From Caulobacter sp. (GTDB lineage Bacteria > Pseudomonadota > Alphaproteobacteria > Caulobacterales > Caulobacteraceae): a DNA stretch of 64,000 bases. Shown here piece after piece: positions 16,541 through 24,107 of the stretch; position 1 is the stretch's first letter, and the number at the start of each line of letters is the position of its first letter. The stretch is from positions 35,354 to 99,353 of the forward strand of contig JAHBYC010000007.1 in NCBI GenBank assembly GCA_019636175.1, read 5' to 3'. The notes under the pieces are model-generated. The model was not told where the DNA came from. It did not search any database and saw only the letters and a program-made list of their open reading frames with translations. Both the position numbers and the translations under genes were made by a program.

Positions 16541-16616
16541 TGGTAGGCGCGGCAGGACTCGAACCTGCAACCAGACCGTTATGAGCGGACGGCTCTAACC
16601 ATTGAGCTACGCGCCC
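16541..16616 (-). tRNA. tRNA-Ile(CAT)
   Basis: The 76-nt cloverleaf includes the encoded CCA. The acceptor is GGGCGCG with CGCGCCT (G1-U72 wobble), the D arm GCTC/GAGC, the anticodon loop CTCATAA, the T arm GCAGG-TTCGAGT-CCTGC. Anticodon CAT with a GGTTAGAGC D loop and CTCATAA loop fits the lysidine-modified tRNA-Ile2 rather than tRNA-Met. The anticodon stem has a U28-U42 mismatch. The neighbouring integrase and the direction of the gene make its 3' end the likely attachment site. Confidence 0.9.
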
Positions 16617-16721
16617 CCGACTTGGGAGGAACAGCGCGCCTAGCATGGGGCCTTAAGGAAGGCGATACCCCGAGCGGCTACAACCGGCGACAGGCAGGAC
16701 GCCGCGCGGGTCAACGGCACG

Positions 16722-17789
16722 ATGAATCTTTCCAGCGGTCAGCATCTGGCGGACCTGGCGCTCGGCGCCGCCCAGGGTCTGACCCAAGGTCTGGGCCTGC
16801 GCGTCGCCGGGCTGTTGCTGGGTCCAGGCTCGGCCGCCTCCCTCGCCTCCCTCCTCAGCGCCATGGTGATCGGCGGCCTGTTCCTGCTGCTGCGCCGCGG
16901 GCCGGGCAAGCGCGCGGTGCCGGTGCGGGTGCTGCTGAGGGCGCTGGCGCCGCGGCGGATCTTCAGTAGCCGGTCAGGCAAAACGGATCTGGCCTTTCTG
17001 TTGTTCAATACCCTGGCTTTCGGCCTGCTGTTCGGCTGGGCCCTGGTCTCCCAGGCGGTGGTCAGCGGCTGGCTGCTGAACGGACTGGAGACGGCGTTCG
17101 GGCCTGGACCCGGCCCGCTGTTCGGCCCTGTCGCCGGGCCGGCCATCGCCCTGGTCGCCGGAACCCTGGTGCTCTTCCTGGCCGGAGAGCTGGGCTACTG
17201 GGTCGATCACTGGCTCAGCCACCGGATCCCCTTCTTCTGGGAGTTCCACAAGGTTCATCACAGCGCCGAACACCTCTCGCCGCTGACCAATTTCCGCGTG
17301 CACCCCATCGAGGGGCTGAAGTTCGCCTGGATCCTGGCCCTGTTCATGGGAACGGCGGGGGCGGTGCTGACCTGGCTGCTGGGTCGCCCGGCCGGGGCCT
17401 TCACCGTGTTCGACCGCAATGTGCTGGCCCTGGCGGGGCTCTATCTGGTGCAGCATCTGCAGCATTCGCACCTGTGGATCCGCTTCACCGGACCTGTCGG
17501 CCGCTGGATCTACAGCCCGGCCCATCACCAGATCCATCACTCCAGCGCCCCCGAGCATTTCGACCGCAACTTCGGCAGCCTGCTGACCCTCTGGGACCGC
17601 CTGTTCGGCAGCCACTATGAGCCGCCGGCGACCAGGCCGCCCCTGACCTTCGGCCTCGGCCCGGAGGAATCGACCCATCACAGCCTGTGGGAGGGTTATC
17701 TGGCCCCCGTCGGCAAGGCCCTGGCCACCCTCGCGCCCCGGCCCGAGACTCCGCTTGGCGAAGCGGCCCGCGACAAGGCGGCGGGATGA
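16722..17789 (+). CDS. Sterol desaturase / fatty acid hydroxylase family membrane protein
   Basis: Members are non-haem di-iron membrane enzymes that hydroxylate or desaturate lipids. The 355-residue protein has several membrane helices in the first 150 residues and the conserved His clusters HWLSH, HKVHH, HLQHSH and HHQIHH in order between about residues 163 and 275. The C-terminal PLTFGLGPEE segment is also typical. The stop overlaps the next gene by four bases (ATGA), so it forms a two-gene unit with the acyltransferase, suggesting a shared role in membrane-lipid modification. The substrate cannot be read from the sequence. Confidence 0.88.
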   Translation: MNLSSGQHLADLALGAAQGLTQGLGLRVAGLLLGPGSAASLASLLSAMVIGGLFLLLRRGPGKRAVPVRVLLRALAPRRIFSSRSGKTDLAFLLFNTLAFGLLFGWALVSQAVVSGWLLNGLETAFGPGPGPLFGPVAGPAIALVAGTLVLFLAGELGYWVDHWLSHRIPFFWEFHKVHHSAEHLSPLTNFRVHPIEGLKFAWILALFMGTAGAVLTWLLGRPAGAFTVFDRNVLALAGLYLVQHLQHSHLWIRFTGPVGRWIYSPAHHQIHHSSAPEHFDRNFGSLLTLWDRLFGSHYEPPATRPPLTFGLGPEESTHHSLWEGYLAPVGKALATLAPRPETPLGEAARDKAAG

Positions 17790-18919
17790 CCGCCCCGGCC
17801 CCCTCCGCCTCGGCCCCCTCCGCTGCGGCCAGACTCGACGCCCTCGACGGCGTGCGGGGCGCGGCGGCCCTGATCGTCATGGGCCTGCATATCGCCGGCT
17901 GTCTGAATGTCGGGCTGCTGGGCCACGGCTATCTGATGGTCGATCTGTTCTTCCTGATGAGCGGGTTCGTGCTCTCCGCCGGCTACGGCGCGCGGTTGTC
18001 CCGGGGCGGCGCCGGCCTGTGGTTCGGCGCCAGACGTCTCATCCGGCTGTATCCCCTGGCCCTGCTGGGGCTGTTGGCGGGCGCCGCCGCGGCCTTCGCC
18101 CTGGCGGCCGGCGGCCTTCGCCCGCTTGAGGATCGGCCGGCGCTCTATCTGGTCCTGGGGGCCCTGTTCCTGCCCTGGCTGGGCGGCGGGCTGATCTCGC
18201 CGTTCAACGGTCCGGCCTGGTCGTTGCAGCTCGAGCTGTGGATCAACCTCGCCTACGGCTTTGTCGCCCGCTGGCTTACCGACCGGCGACTGGCGGTCAT
18301 CGTCGCGATCGCCGGCGCCGGCCTGCTCGCGGTCAGCCTGGTCAACGGCCAGTTCGACGGCGGCTTCGCCAACAACGATCCCGGCCGCTCTGCAGGTCCA
18401 TGGAGCTATCTGGTCGGCTGGCTGCGGGTCGGGTTCTCCTTCCCCCTGGGCATCCTGCTGCATCGGCGTTGGGCCGCCGGACGGCTGCACAGGATCGCCA
18501 GCGGCATGACCCTGTGGCTGGCGCCGGCGGCCTTGCTGCTTGTCGCCCTGCCGCCGCCCGGCCTCACCCCGCTGTATGACCTGGCGATGGTGGGACTTCT
18601 GTTTCCGCTGCTGGTGGTGCTCTGCGCCAACGCCGCGGTCGGCGGCGCGGCGCGGACCGTCAGCGGGCTGATGGGGCGGCTGTCCTACGGCCTCTATGTT
18701 CTGCACGGACCGATCCTGGTCGGCTTCCGCGAGCTCGAACCGGCGGGAATGTCGCCGGCCGGACGGCTGGGCTGGTACGGCCTGGCCGCCCTCTGCGCCA
18801 TCGTCGCGGCCGCCCTGGCCGAGCGCTGGATCGACCGCCCGGCCCGGCGCTGGGCCGCCCGGCGGGATGTCGGCGCGACAACGCCGATCTCAGGAACCGT
18901 TCAGGTTCAATCGGCTTAG
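17786..18919 (+). CDS. Acyltransferase family 3 membrane protein (OafA/YrhL type)
   Basis: This family transfers acyl (often acetyl) groups onto sugars or lipids of the envelope. The 377-residue protein starts, after a short Ala/Ser/Pro-rich tail, with the hallmark RLDALDGVRGAAALIVMGLH, including the catalytic-type Arg/His region, and continues with GYLMVDLFFLMSGFVLS and about ten membrane helices. I chose the ATG overlapping the preceding stop (ATGA). Coupling to the sterol-desaturase-like gene suggests both act on the same lipid or glycan, but the acceptor is unknown. Confidence 0.88.
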   Translation: MTAPAPSASAPSAAARLDALDGVRGAAALIVMGLHIAGCLNVGLLGHGYLMVDLFFLMSGFVLSAGYGARLSRGGAGLWFGARRLIRLYPLALLGLLAGAAAAFALAAGGLRPLEDRPALYLVLGALFLPWLGGGLISPFNGPAWSLQLELWINLAYGFVARWLTDRRLAVIVAIAGAGLLAVSLVNGQFDGGFANNDPGRSAGPWSYLVGWLRVGFSFPLGILLHRRWAAGRLHRIASGMTLWLAPAALLLVALPPPGLTPLYDLAMVGLLFPLLVVLCANAAVGGAARTVSGLMGRLSYGLYVLHGPILVGFRELEPAGMSPAGRLGWYGLAALCAIVAAALAERWIDRPARRWAARRDVGATTPISGTVQVQSA

Positions 18920-18970
18920 ACTGGTCTGGAAGTCGCCGATCAACGGCGTCTCTTGAGCGGGACCTTTGCC

Positions 18971-19708
18971 ATGAAAACCCTGATGCGCGCCGCCGCTGTC
19001 GGCGCCCTGATCCTCGCCGGTTCGGCCGGCGCCTCCACCGCCGCCCTGGCCCAGACCGCCCCGGCGGCCGACGCCGCCTTCCGGGCCACCACCCTCAACC
19101 TGTCGGCCCGGGGCGAGGTGCGTCAGGCGCCCGACATGGCCACCATCACCCTCGGGGTGCAGACCGAGGCCCCGACCGCCGGCGAGGCGATGAAGGCCAA
19201 CGCCGCCCAGATGACCAAGGTGATCGCCAGCCTGAAGAAGAGCGGCGTCGCGGCCAGGGACATCCAGACCTCGGGCCTCAACCTCAATCCGCAATATGTC
19301 TATCAGGAGAACCTGCCGCCCCGGCTGACCGGCTACCAGGCCGCCAATCAGGTGACCATCGTGGTGCGCGACCTGTCGAAGCTGGGTCAGGTGGTCGACG
19401 CCACGGTCGCCTCGGGCGCCACCAATGTCGGCGGCATCAGCTTTGGCATCGACAACAGCAAGGCCGCCGAGGACGCCGCCAGGCTGGAAGCCGTCAAGGC
19501 CCTGCAGGCCAAGGCCAACCTCTACGCCAACGCCCTCGGCTACCGCGTGGCGCGGCTGGTGACCTTCAACGAGTCGGGCGGCTATGCGCCGCAGCCGCCG
19601 GTGATGATGGCCAGCTTCGCCAAGGCCAGCGACGAATCCAGCCCCGTCGAGGGCGGCGAACTGAATGTGACGATCAACGTCAGCGCCACCTTCGAACTGG
19701 TGAAATAG
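18971..19708 (+). CDS. SIMPL-domain (DUF541) periplasmic protein, YggE-like
   Basis: SIMPL proteins are exported proteins associated with stress tolerance; the best-known member is E. coli YggE. The 245-residue protein has a signal peptide (LMRAAAVGALILAGSAGAS, likely cleavage after ALA-Q) and the domain from about residue 38: LNLSARGEVRQAPDMATITL, then DIQTSGLNLNPQY, VGGISFGIDN and the ending VTINVSATFEL. I chose the ATG at 18971 rather than an upstream in-frame ATG at 18953 because it gives a compact signal peptide. It is followed by two strong inverted repeats. The family is clear; the molecular activity is not known. Confidence 0.88.
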   Translation: MKTLMRAAAVGALILAGSAGASTAALAQTAPAADAAFRATTLNLSARGEVRQAPDMATITLGVQTEAPTAGEAMKANAAQMTKVIASLKKSGVAARDIQTSGLNLNPQYVYQENLPPRLTGYQAANQVTIVVRDLSKLGQVVDATVASGATNVGGISFGIDNSKAAEDAARLEAVKALQAKANLYANALGYRVARLVTFNESGGYAPQPPVMMASFAKASDESSPVEGGELNVTINVSATFELVK

Positions 19709-19760
19709 CCGTCTCCCGCACCCTTCTCCCCGCAGGGGGAGAGGGGTGCTCCGGCGGGCC

Positions 19761-19876
19761 TAGACCCTTTCAGGTTTTGTTGTACGCATCAAAACCTGAT
19801 CAAAAGGGTCTAAAATCAAACATTTAGAGCATGTCCGGGCGGGCGAACCGCGTACACTTCGCCCTGACATGCTCTA
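19761..19876. repeat. Two adjacent intergenic hairpin repeats
   Basis: Hairpin 1: TAGACCCTTT/AAAGGGTCTA outer arms with inner CAGGTTTTG/CAAAACCTG (19761-19812). Hairpin 2: TAGAGCATGTC/GACATGCTCTA (19825-19876) with an inner GGGCGAA/TTCGCCC. Hairpin 2 contains the stop codon of the converging lipoprotein gene. They may serve as a two-way terminator between converging genes and resemble dispersed alphaproteobacterial repeat units. Confidence 0.6.
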
Positions 19877-20338
19877 GAGTCCCCCGCGGCGGAAGGCGGG
19901 CCCGAGGCGCGCCTTGATTTCCCGGCCGGGCAACGCCCGCTCACCCTCCATCATCGCGGCATAGGCCAGCTTGCCCGCGCTGGAGCCCGGGCTGGTTTCG
20001 ACCGGCCCGGTCGCCCAGGCCACGGTGCGGGCGCCTTCAGGGGCGCTGTCGCAGCTGATCGCCCGGTCATCCCCCTTGGCGGCCAGTTCGGCCAGGTCGG
20101 TGGTGTTCAGCGTCCCGCCGTTGCAGTCGGGCAGCTTGCGGATGCAGGCGGAGGGATCGCCGTACTGGAAGGTCTTCTTGCCGGTCTCCTGTTCGACGAT
20201 CAGGACACAGGTGTTGGGATCGCCGACCACCCGGGCGACCTCGTCAAGCAGGGTCTGGCCGTTGACGCCCTTGGGCGTCGGCTCGCAGGCCGCCAGCATC
20301 ACGGCGGTCAGTCCGAGACAGGGAAGCAGCGGGCGCAT
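19874..20338 (-). CDS. Hypothetical lipoprotein
   Basis: This 154-residue protein has a lipoprotein signal peptide with lipobox LAAC at about residue 18 (MRPLLPCLGLTAVMLAACEP), so the mature form should be lipid-anchored in the envelope. The mature part contains several Cys (TCVLIV, SACIRKLPDC, ISCDS) that could form disulfides. No catalytic motif is recognisable. The ATG has a GGAGG-like sequence upstream (complement of cctcc at 20344-20348). It converges with the SIMPL gene, and its stop lies inside a hairpin repeat. Unknown function. Confidence 0.75.
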   Translation of the reverse strand: MRPLLPCLGLTAVMLAACEPTPKGVNGQTLLDEVARVVGDPNTCVLIVEQETGKKTFQYGDPSACIRKLPDCNGGTLNTTDLAELAAKGDDRAISCDSAPEGARTVAWATGPVETSPGSSAGKLAYAAMMEGERALPGREIKARLGPAFRRGGL

Positions 20339-20421
20339 GGGAACCTCCGGTCAAAGGAGGCCAGTGTGCGCCATCGCGGACGCCGCCGAAACCCCCGGCC
20401 AACCGGCCGGGGCGCGGACCG

Positions 20422-20778
20422 TCAGGCGGCGCGCTTTACGTGGTTGCCCTCGTCGAGCAGCACCACGGCGGGATTGTAGTTGCGGGCTTCCTCGGCCGGC
20501 AGCTGGCAGTAGGTCACGACGATGACCTTGTCGCCCTTCTGCACCAGACGCGCGGCGGCGCCGTTGACCCCGATCACCTTAGACCCGCGCGGGGCCTCGA
20601 TGGCGTAGGTGGTGAAACGGGCGCCGTTGGTGATGTTCAGCACATCGACCTGTTCGTGCGGCAGGATTCCGGACGCATCCAGCAGATCGCGATCGATGGC
20701 GATCGAGCCCTCGTAGTCGAGATCGGCCTGGGTGACCGTGGCGCGGTGCAGCTTGGCCTTCATCATGGTCAGCAGCAT
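20422..20778 (-). CDS. panD: Aspartate 1-decarboxylase
   Basis: PanD makes beta-alanine from aspartate for pantothenate and coenzyme A. The 118-residue proenzyme begins [20 protein letters not shown], then has the self-cleavage site YEG-S with Gly24-Ser25, which yields the pyruvoyl group; later [10 protein letters not shown] and GDKVIVVTY are also typical. I chose the ATG at 20778 because it matches the usual family N-terminus and cleavage position; the frame stays open upstream but that part has no homology. A nested hairpin lies about 50 bp upstream on the same strand. Confidence 0.95.
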   Translation of the reverse strand: MLLTMMKAKLHRATVTQADLDYEGSIAIDRDLLDASGILPHEQVDVLNITNGARFTTYAIEAPRGSKVIGVNGAAARLVQKGDKVIVVTYCQLPAEEARNYNPAVVLLDEGNHVKRAA

Positions 20779-20826
20779 GGTGTCGAAAACCCTCGCAAGG
20801 ATCGAAACACGGGGCCGCCACACACA

Positions 20827-20870
20827 AGGCCCCTTGGGGAGGAGGTGCATATACGCACCTTGAGGGGCCT
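20827..20870 (-). promoter_or_regulatory. Nested hairpin in the panD leader
   Basis: Outer arms AGGCCCCT (20827-20834) and AGGGGCCT (20863-20870) enclose inner arms AGGTGC (20843-20848) and GCACCT (20855-20860) with loop ATATAC. It lies between the esterase stop and the panD start. It is not followed by a U-tract, so it is either an mRNA element of panD or a weak terminator of the upstream gene. Confidence 0.5.
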
Positions 20871-20922
20871 CTTCAATGCAGTGCAATATGAACGTTGATA
20901 AGATAGCCGGGACCACGGAACC

Positions 20923-21792
20923 TCAGGCGAGGCCGGATTCCCGCTTGAGGAAGGCCATCATGTCGTCATGCAGGGTGGAGCGACGGCGGAAGGTCCGCGA
21001 CAGATCCAGCAGCACATCAGCATGGCTGAGGCCGGGATAGATGTGGCTTTCCACCTCCACCCCCTGTTCCCTCAGGGCGGCGGCCAGGCGCTCGGTATTG
21101 CGCGGACGCACGGTCTTGTCGGCGCTGCCCGCGGCCAGGAAGGCGGGAGGCGAACCCGGGCGGGCGTAGTCGAGGGTCTGGTAGGCCCCGCCCTCCGCCG
21201 CCGGCCCGAAGGTGCGGCTCAGCACCGGACCGCTGAGATCGGGGAAATAATAGGGGCCGGCGAGGCCGGCGAAGGCCTTGATCAGGGCGCGATCGACCCC
21301 GACGGCCTTGAGGTAGCGGGGGTCGAGGGCGACCATGGCGGCGTTGTAGGCGCCGGCCGAATGGCCGACCAGCACGATGCGCGAGGGATCGCCGCCCTGG
21401 GCCGCGATATTGTCGACGGTCCATTTCACCGCCAGGGCCACATCCTGCAGGAAGGCGGGAAAGGCCACCTCGGGCACCAGCCGATAGTCGGGCACCACGG
21501 TGACGAAGCCCTCGGCGGCCATGGCCTTGCCGGCCCAGGCGTATTCGCCCCGCGCGCCGCTGTCCCAGCCGCCGCCGTAGATGAAGATGCAGACCGGGGC
21601 GTTCGTCGCGCCGCCGACCGGGGCGTAGACGTCCAGCCTGTTGCGCTCCAGCGGCCCGAAACTCACCCCCTTCAGGGGCTGGCGCGCCGGATCGGTCAGG
21701 GTGACGGTGTTGAAGAAGCGGGCCGGGGTGCAGGCGGCGGCCAGGGCCCCGGCCAGTCCGATCAGGCCAAGGCGGCGGGTCATTTCAGTCAT
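20923..21792 (-). CDS. Alpha/beta-hydrolase lipoprotein (esterase/formamidase-like)
   Basis: A 289-residue alpha/beta hydrolase of the hormone-sensitive-lipase/BD-FAE group. A lipoprotein signal with lipobox LAAAC near residue 21 (GLAGALAAAC) precedes the hydrolase. Catalytic residues: the oxyanion loop IYGGGWDSG, nucleophile GHSAGAYN, acid in AGSADKTV and His in LSHADV. I chose ATG at 21792, which lies in the ATGA overlap with the VOC gene stop. The coupled VOC gene suggests a shared small-molecule pathway, but substrates are unknown. Confidence 0.85.
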   Translation of the reverse strand: MTEMTRRLGLIGLAGALAAACTPARFFNTVTLTDPARQPLKGVSFGPLERNRLDVYAPVGGATNAPVCIFIYGGGWDSGARGEYAWAGKAMAAEGFVTVVPDYRLVPEVAFPAFLQDVALAVKWTVDNIAAQGGDPSRIVLVGHSAGAYNAAMVALDPRYLKAVGVDRALIKAFAGLAGPYYFPDLSGPVLSRTFGPAAEGGAYQTLDYARPGSPPAFLAAGSADKTVRPRNTERLAAALREQGVEVESHIYPGLSHADVLLDLSRTFRRRSTLHDDMMAFLKRESGLA

Positions 21793-22196
21793 CCTGCGGG
21801 GGTCTCCGACTTGCTGGACAGTCGCCACGGCGGGTGGCGGCGATTGGCGCCGGCGCGATAGAGGCAGACGCGGTTTCCCGCCGGATCGCTGGTCCAGGCC
21901 TCGCGCCACAGCCAGGTCTGGTCGTCCGGCCCGGAATCGAAATTGAGCCCGGTGTCGATCAGATGCTCGACGGTGGCGTCCAGATCATCGTCCTCGAAAT
22001 AGACGCAGGCCGCGCCCGGCACGGCGTCCGGATCGAGGTGAAGCGAGAAGGTCGGCGGGTCGCCGCCGTCTGAATCGGGACATTCAAAACGGGCGTAGTG
22101 ATCGTTGCGGACGATCAGGATCAGTCCGAGCGACTCATAGAACTGGACGGAGGCGGCCATATCGAGGGCGGGAACGGTCACTTGGTTGAGGCGCAT
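21789..22196 (-). CDS. VOC (glyoxalase/bleomycin-resistance) family protein
   Basis: A 135-residue VOC-fold protein with the paired beta-alpha-beta-beta-beta modules: LNQVTVPALDMAASVQFYES at the start, ARFECPDSDG in the first module, and CVYFEDDDLDATVEHL with DPAGNRVCLY in the second. Metal-ligand-type Glu and His are visible but the set is not clearly that of glyoxalase I. I chose the ATG at 22196, preceded by AGGTG; a GTG at 22205 is possible. It overlaps the esterase start by four bases. Substrate unknown. Confidence 0.85.
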   Translation of the reverse strand: MRLNQVTVPALDMAASVQFYESLGLILIVRNDHYARFECPDSDGGDPPTFSLHLDPDAVPGAACVYFEDDDLDATVEHLIDTGLNFDSGPDDQTWLWREAWTSDPAGNRVCLYRAGANRRHPPWRLSSKSETPAG

Positions 22197-22282
22197 GAGG
22201 TTCACCTAGGCGGGCGATTGGCCGGGACAAGGCAGGGTAACCGGATTTATGGCCGACTGTTCCGGCCTTCTGGGAGATTCGC

Positions 22283-22504
22283 ATGCCGCCGCTCGAGATA
22301 TTCGGCCTGTTCACGGCGGTGTTGATGCTCACCTTCTATGGCCTCGAACGCCGGGGGCGGATCTTCATCCTGCTGTTCGCCCTCTCCTGCACCCTGGGGG
22401 CGGTCTATCTGTTCCTGCAGGGCGCCTGGCCCTACGGCCTGGTCGAACTGGCCTGGACGGCGGTGGCCGGGTGGCGCTGGTGGAAGGCCGTCAATCCGGA
22501 TTGA
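22283..22504 (+). CDS. Small conserved membrane protein
   Basis: This 73-residue protein has two membrane helices: IFGLFTAVLMLTFYGL and FILLFALSCTLGAVYLFL, followed by an amphipathic Trp-rich tail (ELAWTAVAGWRWWKAV). GGGAG (22269-22273) lies upstream of the ATG and gives a plausible ribosome binding site. No soluble domain exists. Similar tiny membrane proteins are common in alphaproteobacteria; the function is unknown. It is divergent from the VOC gene and converges with the GFA-family gene. Confidence 0.7.
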   Translation: MPPLEIFGLFTAVLMLTFYGLERRGRIFILLFALSCTLGAVYLFLQGAWPYGLVELAWTAVAGWRWWKAVNPD

Positions 22505-22517
22505 GCCAGGGCCCCGG

Positions 22518-22964
22518 TCAGGTCCGGGTCCGGTATTCCGCCATCAGGCGCGGATAGTCCTCCGGGGCCGGGAACTGCTCAAAGCTGTGGACGGCCGGGG
22601 TCGTGGCCCAGGGCAGGCGCTCGCTGGTGTAGCTTTCGATGAAGGGCGGAAATCCGGAAGGATCGTCCAGCATCGTGGTCCGCACATTGACGAAGGGCCT
22701 AGGCAGGCGGGTGAACATCCAGCTGAGGCAATGGGGGCAATGGTTGTGGCGGATCTCGCCATGCAGCCCGCCGATCACCGGCTCGCCGGCGGTGACCGCG
22801 AAGCCCTCGGCAGGAACCATGACGCTCAGCGAATAGGCGCTGGCGCTCATCTTCTGGCAGCCGGTGCAGTGGCAGGCCATGGTGATCATCGGCGCCGCCG
22901 CGATGCGGAACCGCACCTGGCCGCAGCGGCATCCGCCTTCGAGGGGGAGGGTCGGACTGGGCAT
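22518..22964 (-). CDS. GFA-family (glutathione-dependent formaldehyde-activating-like) zinc protein
   Basis: The 148-residue protein has the zinc-binding pattern of the GFA/CENP-V fold: GGCRCGQVRF, then CHCTGCQKMSASAYS, and HCPHCLSWMF. These Cys bind two zinc ions in known structures. Family members are mostly of unknown specificity; few truly act with formaldehyde and glutathione. I chose the ATG at 22964 because it yields the usual short N-terminus. It converges with the small membrane-protein gene. Confidence 0.88.
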   Translation of the reverse strand: MPSPTLPLEGGCRCGQVRFRIAAAPMITMACHCTGCQKMSASAYSLSVMVPAEGFAVTAGEPVIGGLHGEIRHNHCPHCLSWMFTRLPRPFVNVRTTMLDDPSGFPPFIESYTSERLPWATTPAVHSFEQFPAPEDYPRLMAEYRTRT

Positions 22965-23137
22965 GGGCGGGCTCCTTGGACGGCCTGGACCGGCAAGGGT
23001 CGGCGGTTTGGCGCGGCGGCGCAACGGGGGGAACGCGGCGACTCCGCTTGCCTTCGCGCCCCTTTTCCCCTATCAGCCCCCTCTTTCCGCGACTGCCGGG
23101 CCCAATGGCATGCCTTGGCGGTCCAGTTGCTACTCTT

Positions 23138-23157
23138 AGAGGACAGGGTTCGCCCTG
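23138..23157 (+). promoter_or_regulatory. UUCG hairpin between the Shine-Dalgarno and the rpmI start
   Basis: AGAGGA (23138-23143) is the only good ribosome binding site, but lies 20 bases from the rpmI ATG. CAGGG-TTCG-CCCTG (23144-23157) forms a perfect five-pair stem with the very stable UUCG loop exactly in between, which would bring the two closer. It may tune translation of the L35-L20 operon. Confidence 0.5.
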
Positions 23158-23163
23158 AGCAAA

Positions 23164-23364
23164 ATGCCGAAACTGAAGACCAAGTCGGGCGCCAAGAAGC
23201 GCTTCAAACTGACGGCGACGGGCAAGCTCAAGGCCGGTGTGGCCGGCAAGCGCCACCGCCTGATCAGCCACAACGGCAAGTACATCCGCCAGCAGCGGGG
23301 CACCAAGGTGATGAGCGAGGCTGACGCCAAGATCATCAAGACCTACCTGCCCTACGGCCTTTAA
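23164..23364 (+). CDS. rpmI: 50S ribosomal protein L35
   Basis: The 66-residue protein is a full-length L35: [20 protein letters not shown] at the N-terminus and [20 protein letters not shown] near the end. It is highly basic, as expected for a ribosomal protein. It is 15 bp upstream of rplT, the conserved partner. In many bacteria infC precedes them; here it does not, so a separate promoter is likely. A UUCG hairpin separates its ribosome binding site from the start codon. Confidence 0.97.
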   Translation: MPKLKTKSGAKKRFKLTATGKLKAGVAGKRHRLISHNGKYIRQQRGTKVMSEADAKIIKTYLPYGL

Positions 23365-23379
23365 GAGGAGCGCTGACAG

Positions 23380-23736
23380 ATGGCTCGCGTTAAACGGGGC
23401 GTTGTCGCCCACGCCAAGCACAAGAAGGTTCTCGAGCAGGCCAAGGGTTTCTATGGCCGCCGCAAGAACACCATCCGCGCCGCCAAGGCCGCGGTGGACA
23501 AGGCCGGACAGTACGCCTACCGCGACCGCAAGGTCCGCAAGCGCAGCTTCCGCAGCCTCTGGATCCAGCGCATCAACGCCGCCGCCCGTCTGGAAGGCTT
23601 CACCTACTCGCAGTTTATCCACGGCCTTGACGAGGCCGGGGTCGAGATCGACCGCAAGGTTCTGGCGGACATCGCCGGCCAGGACCCGACCGCGTTCAAG
23701 GCCATCGCCGACAAGGTTCGCGCCGCGCTGGCTTGA
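23380..23736 (+). CDS. rplT: 50S ribosomal protein L20
   Basis: The 118-residue protein has the L20 sequence throughout: [56 protein letters not shown] and the C-terminal [20 protein letters not shown]20 is needed early in large-subunit assembly and represses its own operon in several bacteria. AAGAGGAG lies just before the start. A strong hairpin terminator follows the stop. Confidence 0.97.
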   Translation: MARVKRGVVAHAKHKKVLEQAKGFYGRRKNTIRAAKAAVDKAGQYAYRDRKVRKRSFRSLWIQRINAAARLEGFTYSQFIHGLDEAGVEIDRKVLADIAGQDPTAFKAIADKVRAALA

Positions 23737-23766
23737 TGGCTTGAGGCTGACCGCCTCCAAGACCTG

Positions 23767-23801
23767 AAAAAGGCCCTCCGGTGTGAGCCGGGGGGCCTTT
23801 T
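23767..23801 (+). terminator. Rho-independent terminator after rplT
   Basis: AAAAAGGCCCTCCGG and CCGGGGGGCCTTTT form a long GC-rich stem with an A-run before and a T-run after. It starts 31 bp after the rplT stop and closes the rpmI-rplT unit. Confidence 0.85.
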
Positions 23802-23880
23802 GCTTGCGCCCTCGCCTTCGCCAATTCCCGTTGAGGACGCCGTGACCGACCCCGCCCCGCACCCGACCAAGCCGCCAGGT

Positions 23881-24060
23881 CTTCCTTCTCCCCTTGCGGG
23901 AGAAGGTGGCGCGGAGCGCCGGATGAGGGGTCGAAGACTCTTCAAGCCGCGGAAGAGGCCCAAAGCGCCAACCCCTTCCCGCCGGAGCGACCCCTCATCC
24001 GTCGGCTTCGCCGACACCTTCTACCGCAAGGGGAGAAGGGCGCCCCGAAGCGAAGCCCTC
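23881..24060. repeat. Long inverted intergenic repeat
   Basis: The left arm begins CTTCTCCCCTTGCGGGAGAA and continues through GGATGAGGGGTCG; the right arm is its near complement, from CGACCCCTCATCC to CGCAAGGGGAGAAG. Spacing between arms is about 50 bp. A single copy of the arm recurs at 48083-48133. This is a dispersed palindromic repeat family, here as a complete pair between rplT and pheS. No gene is seen in this stretch. Confidence 0.7.
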
Positions 24061-24107
24061 TCTCAGTGGATGACGAACCGCGCCAACCTCGCTAGACGAA
24101 CCCAGCC

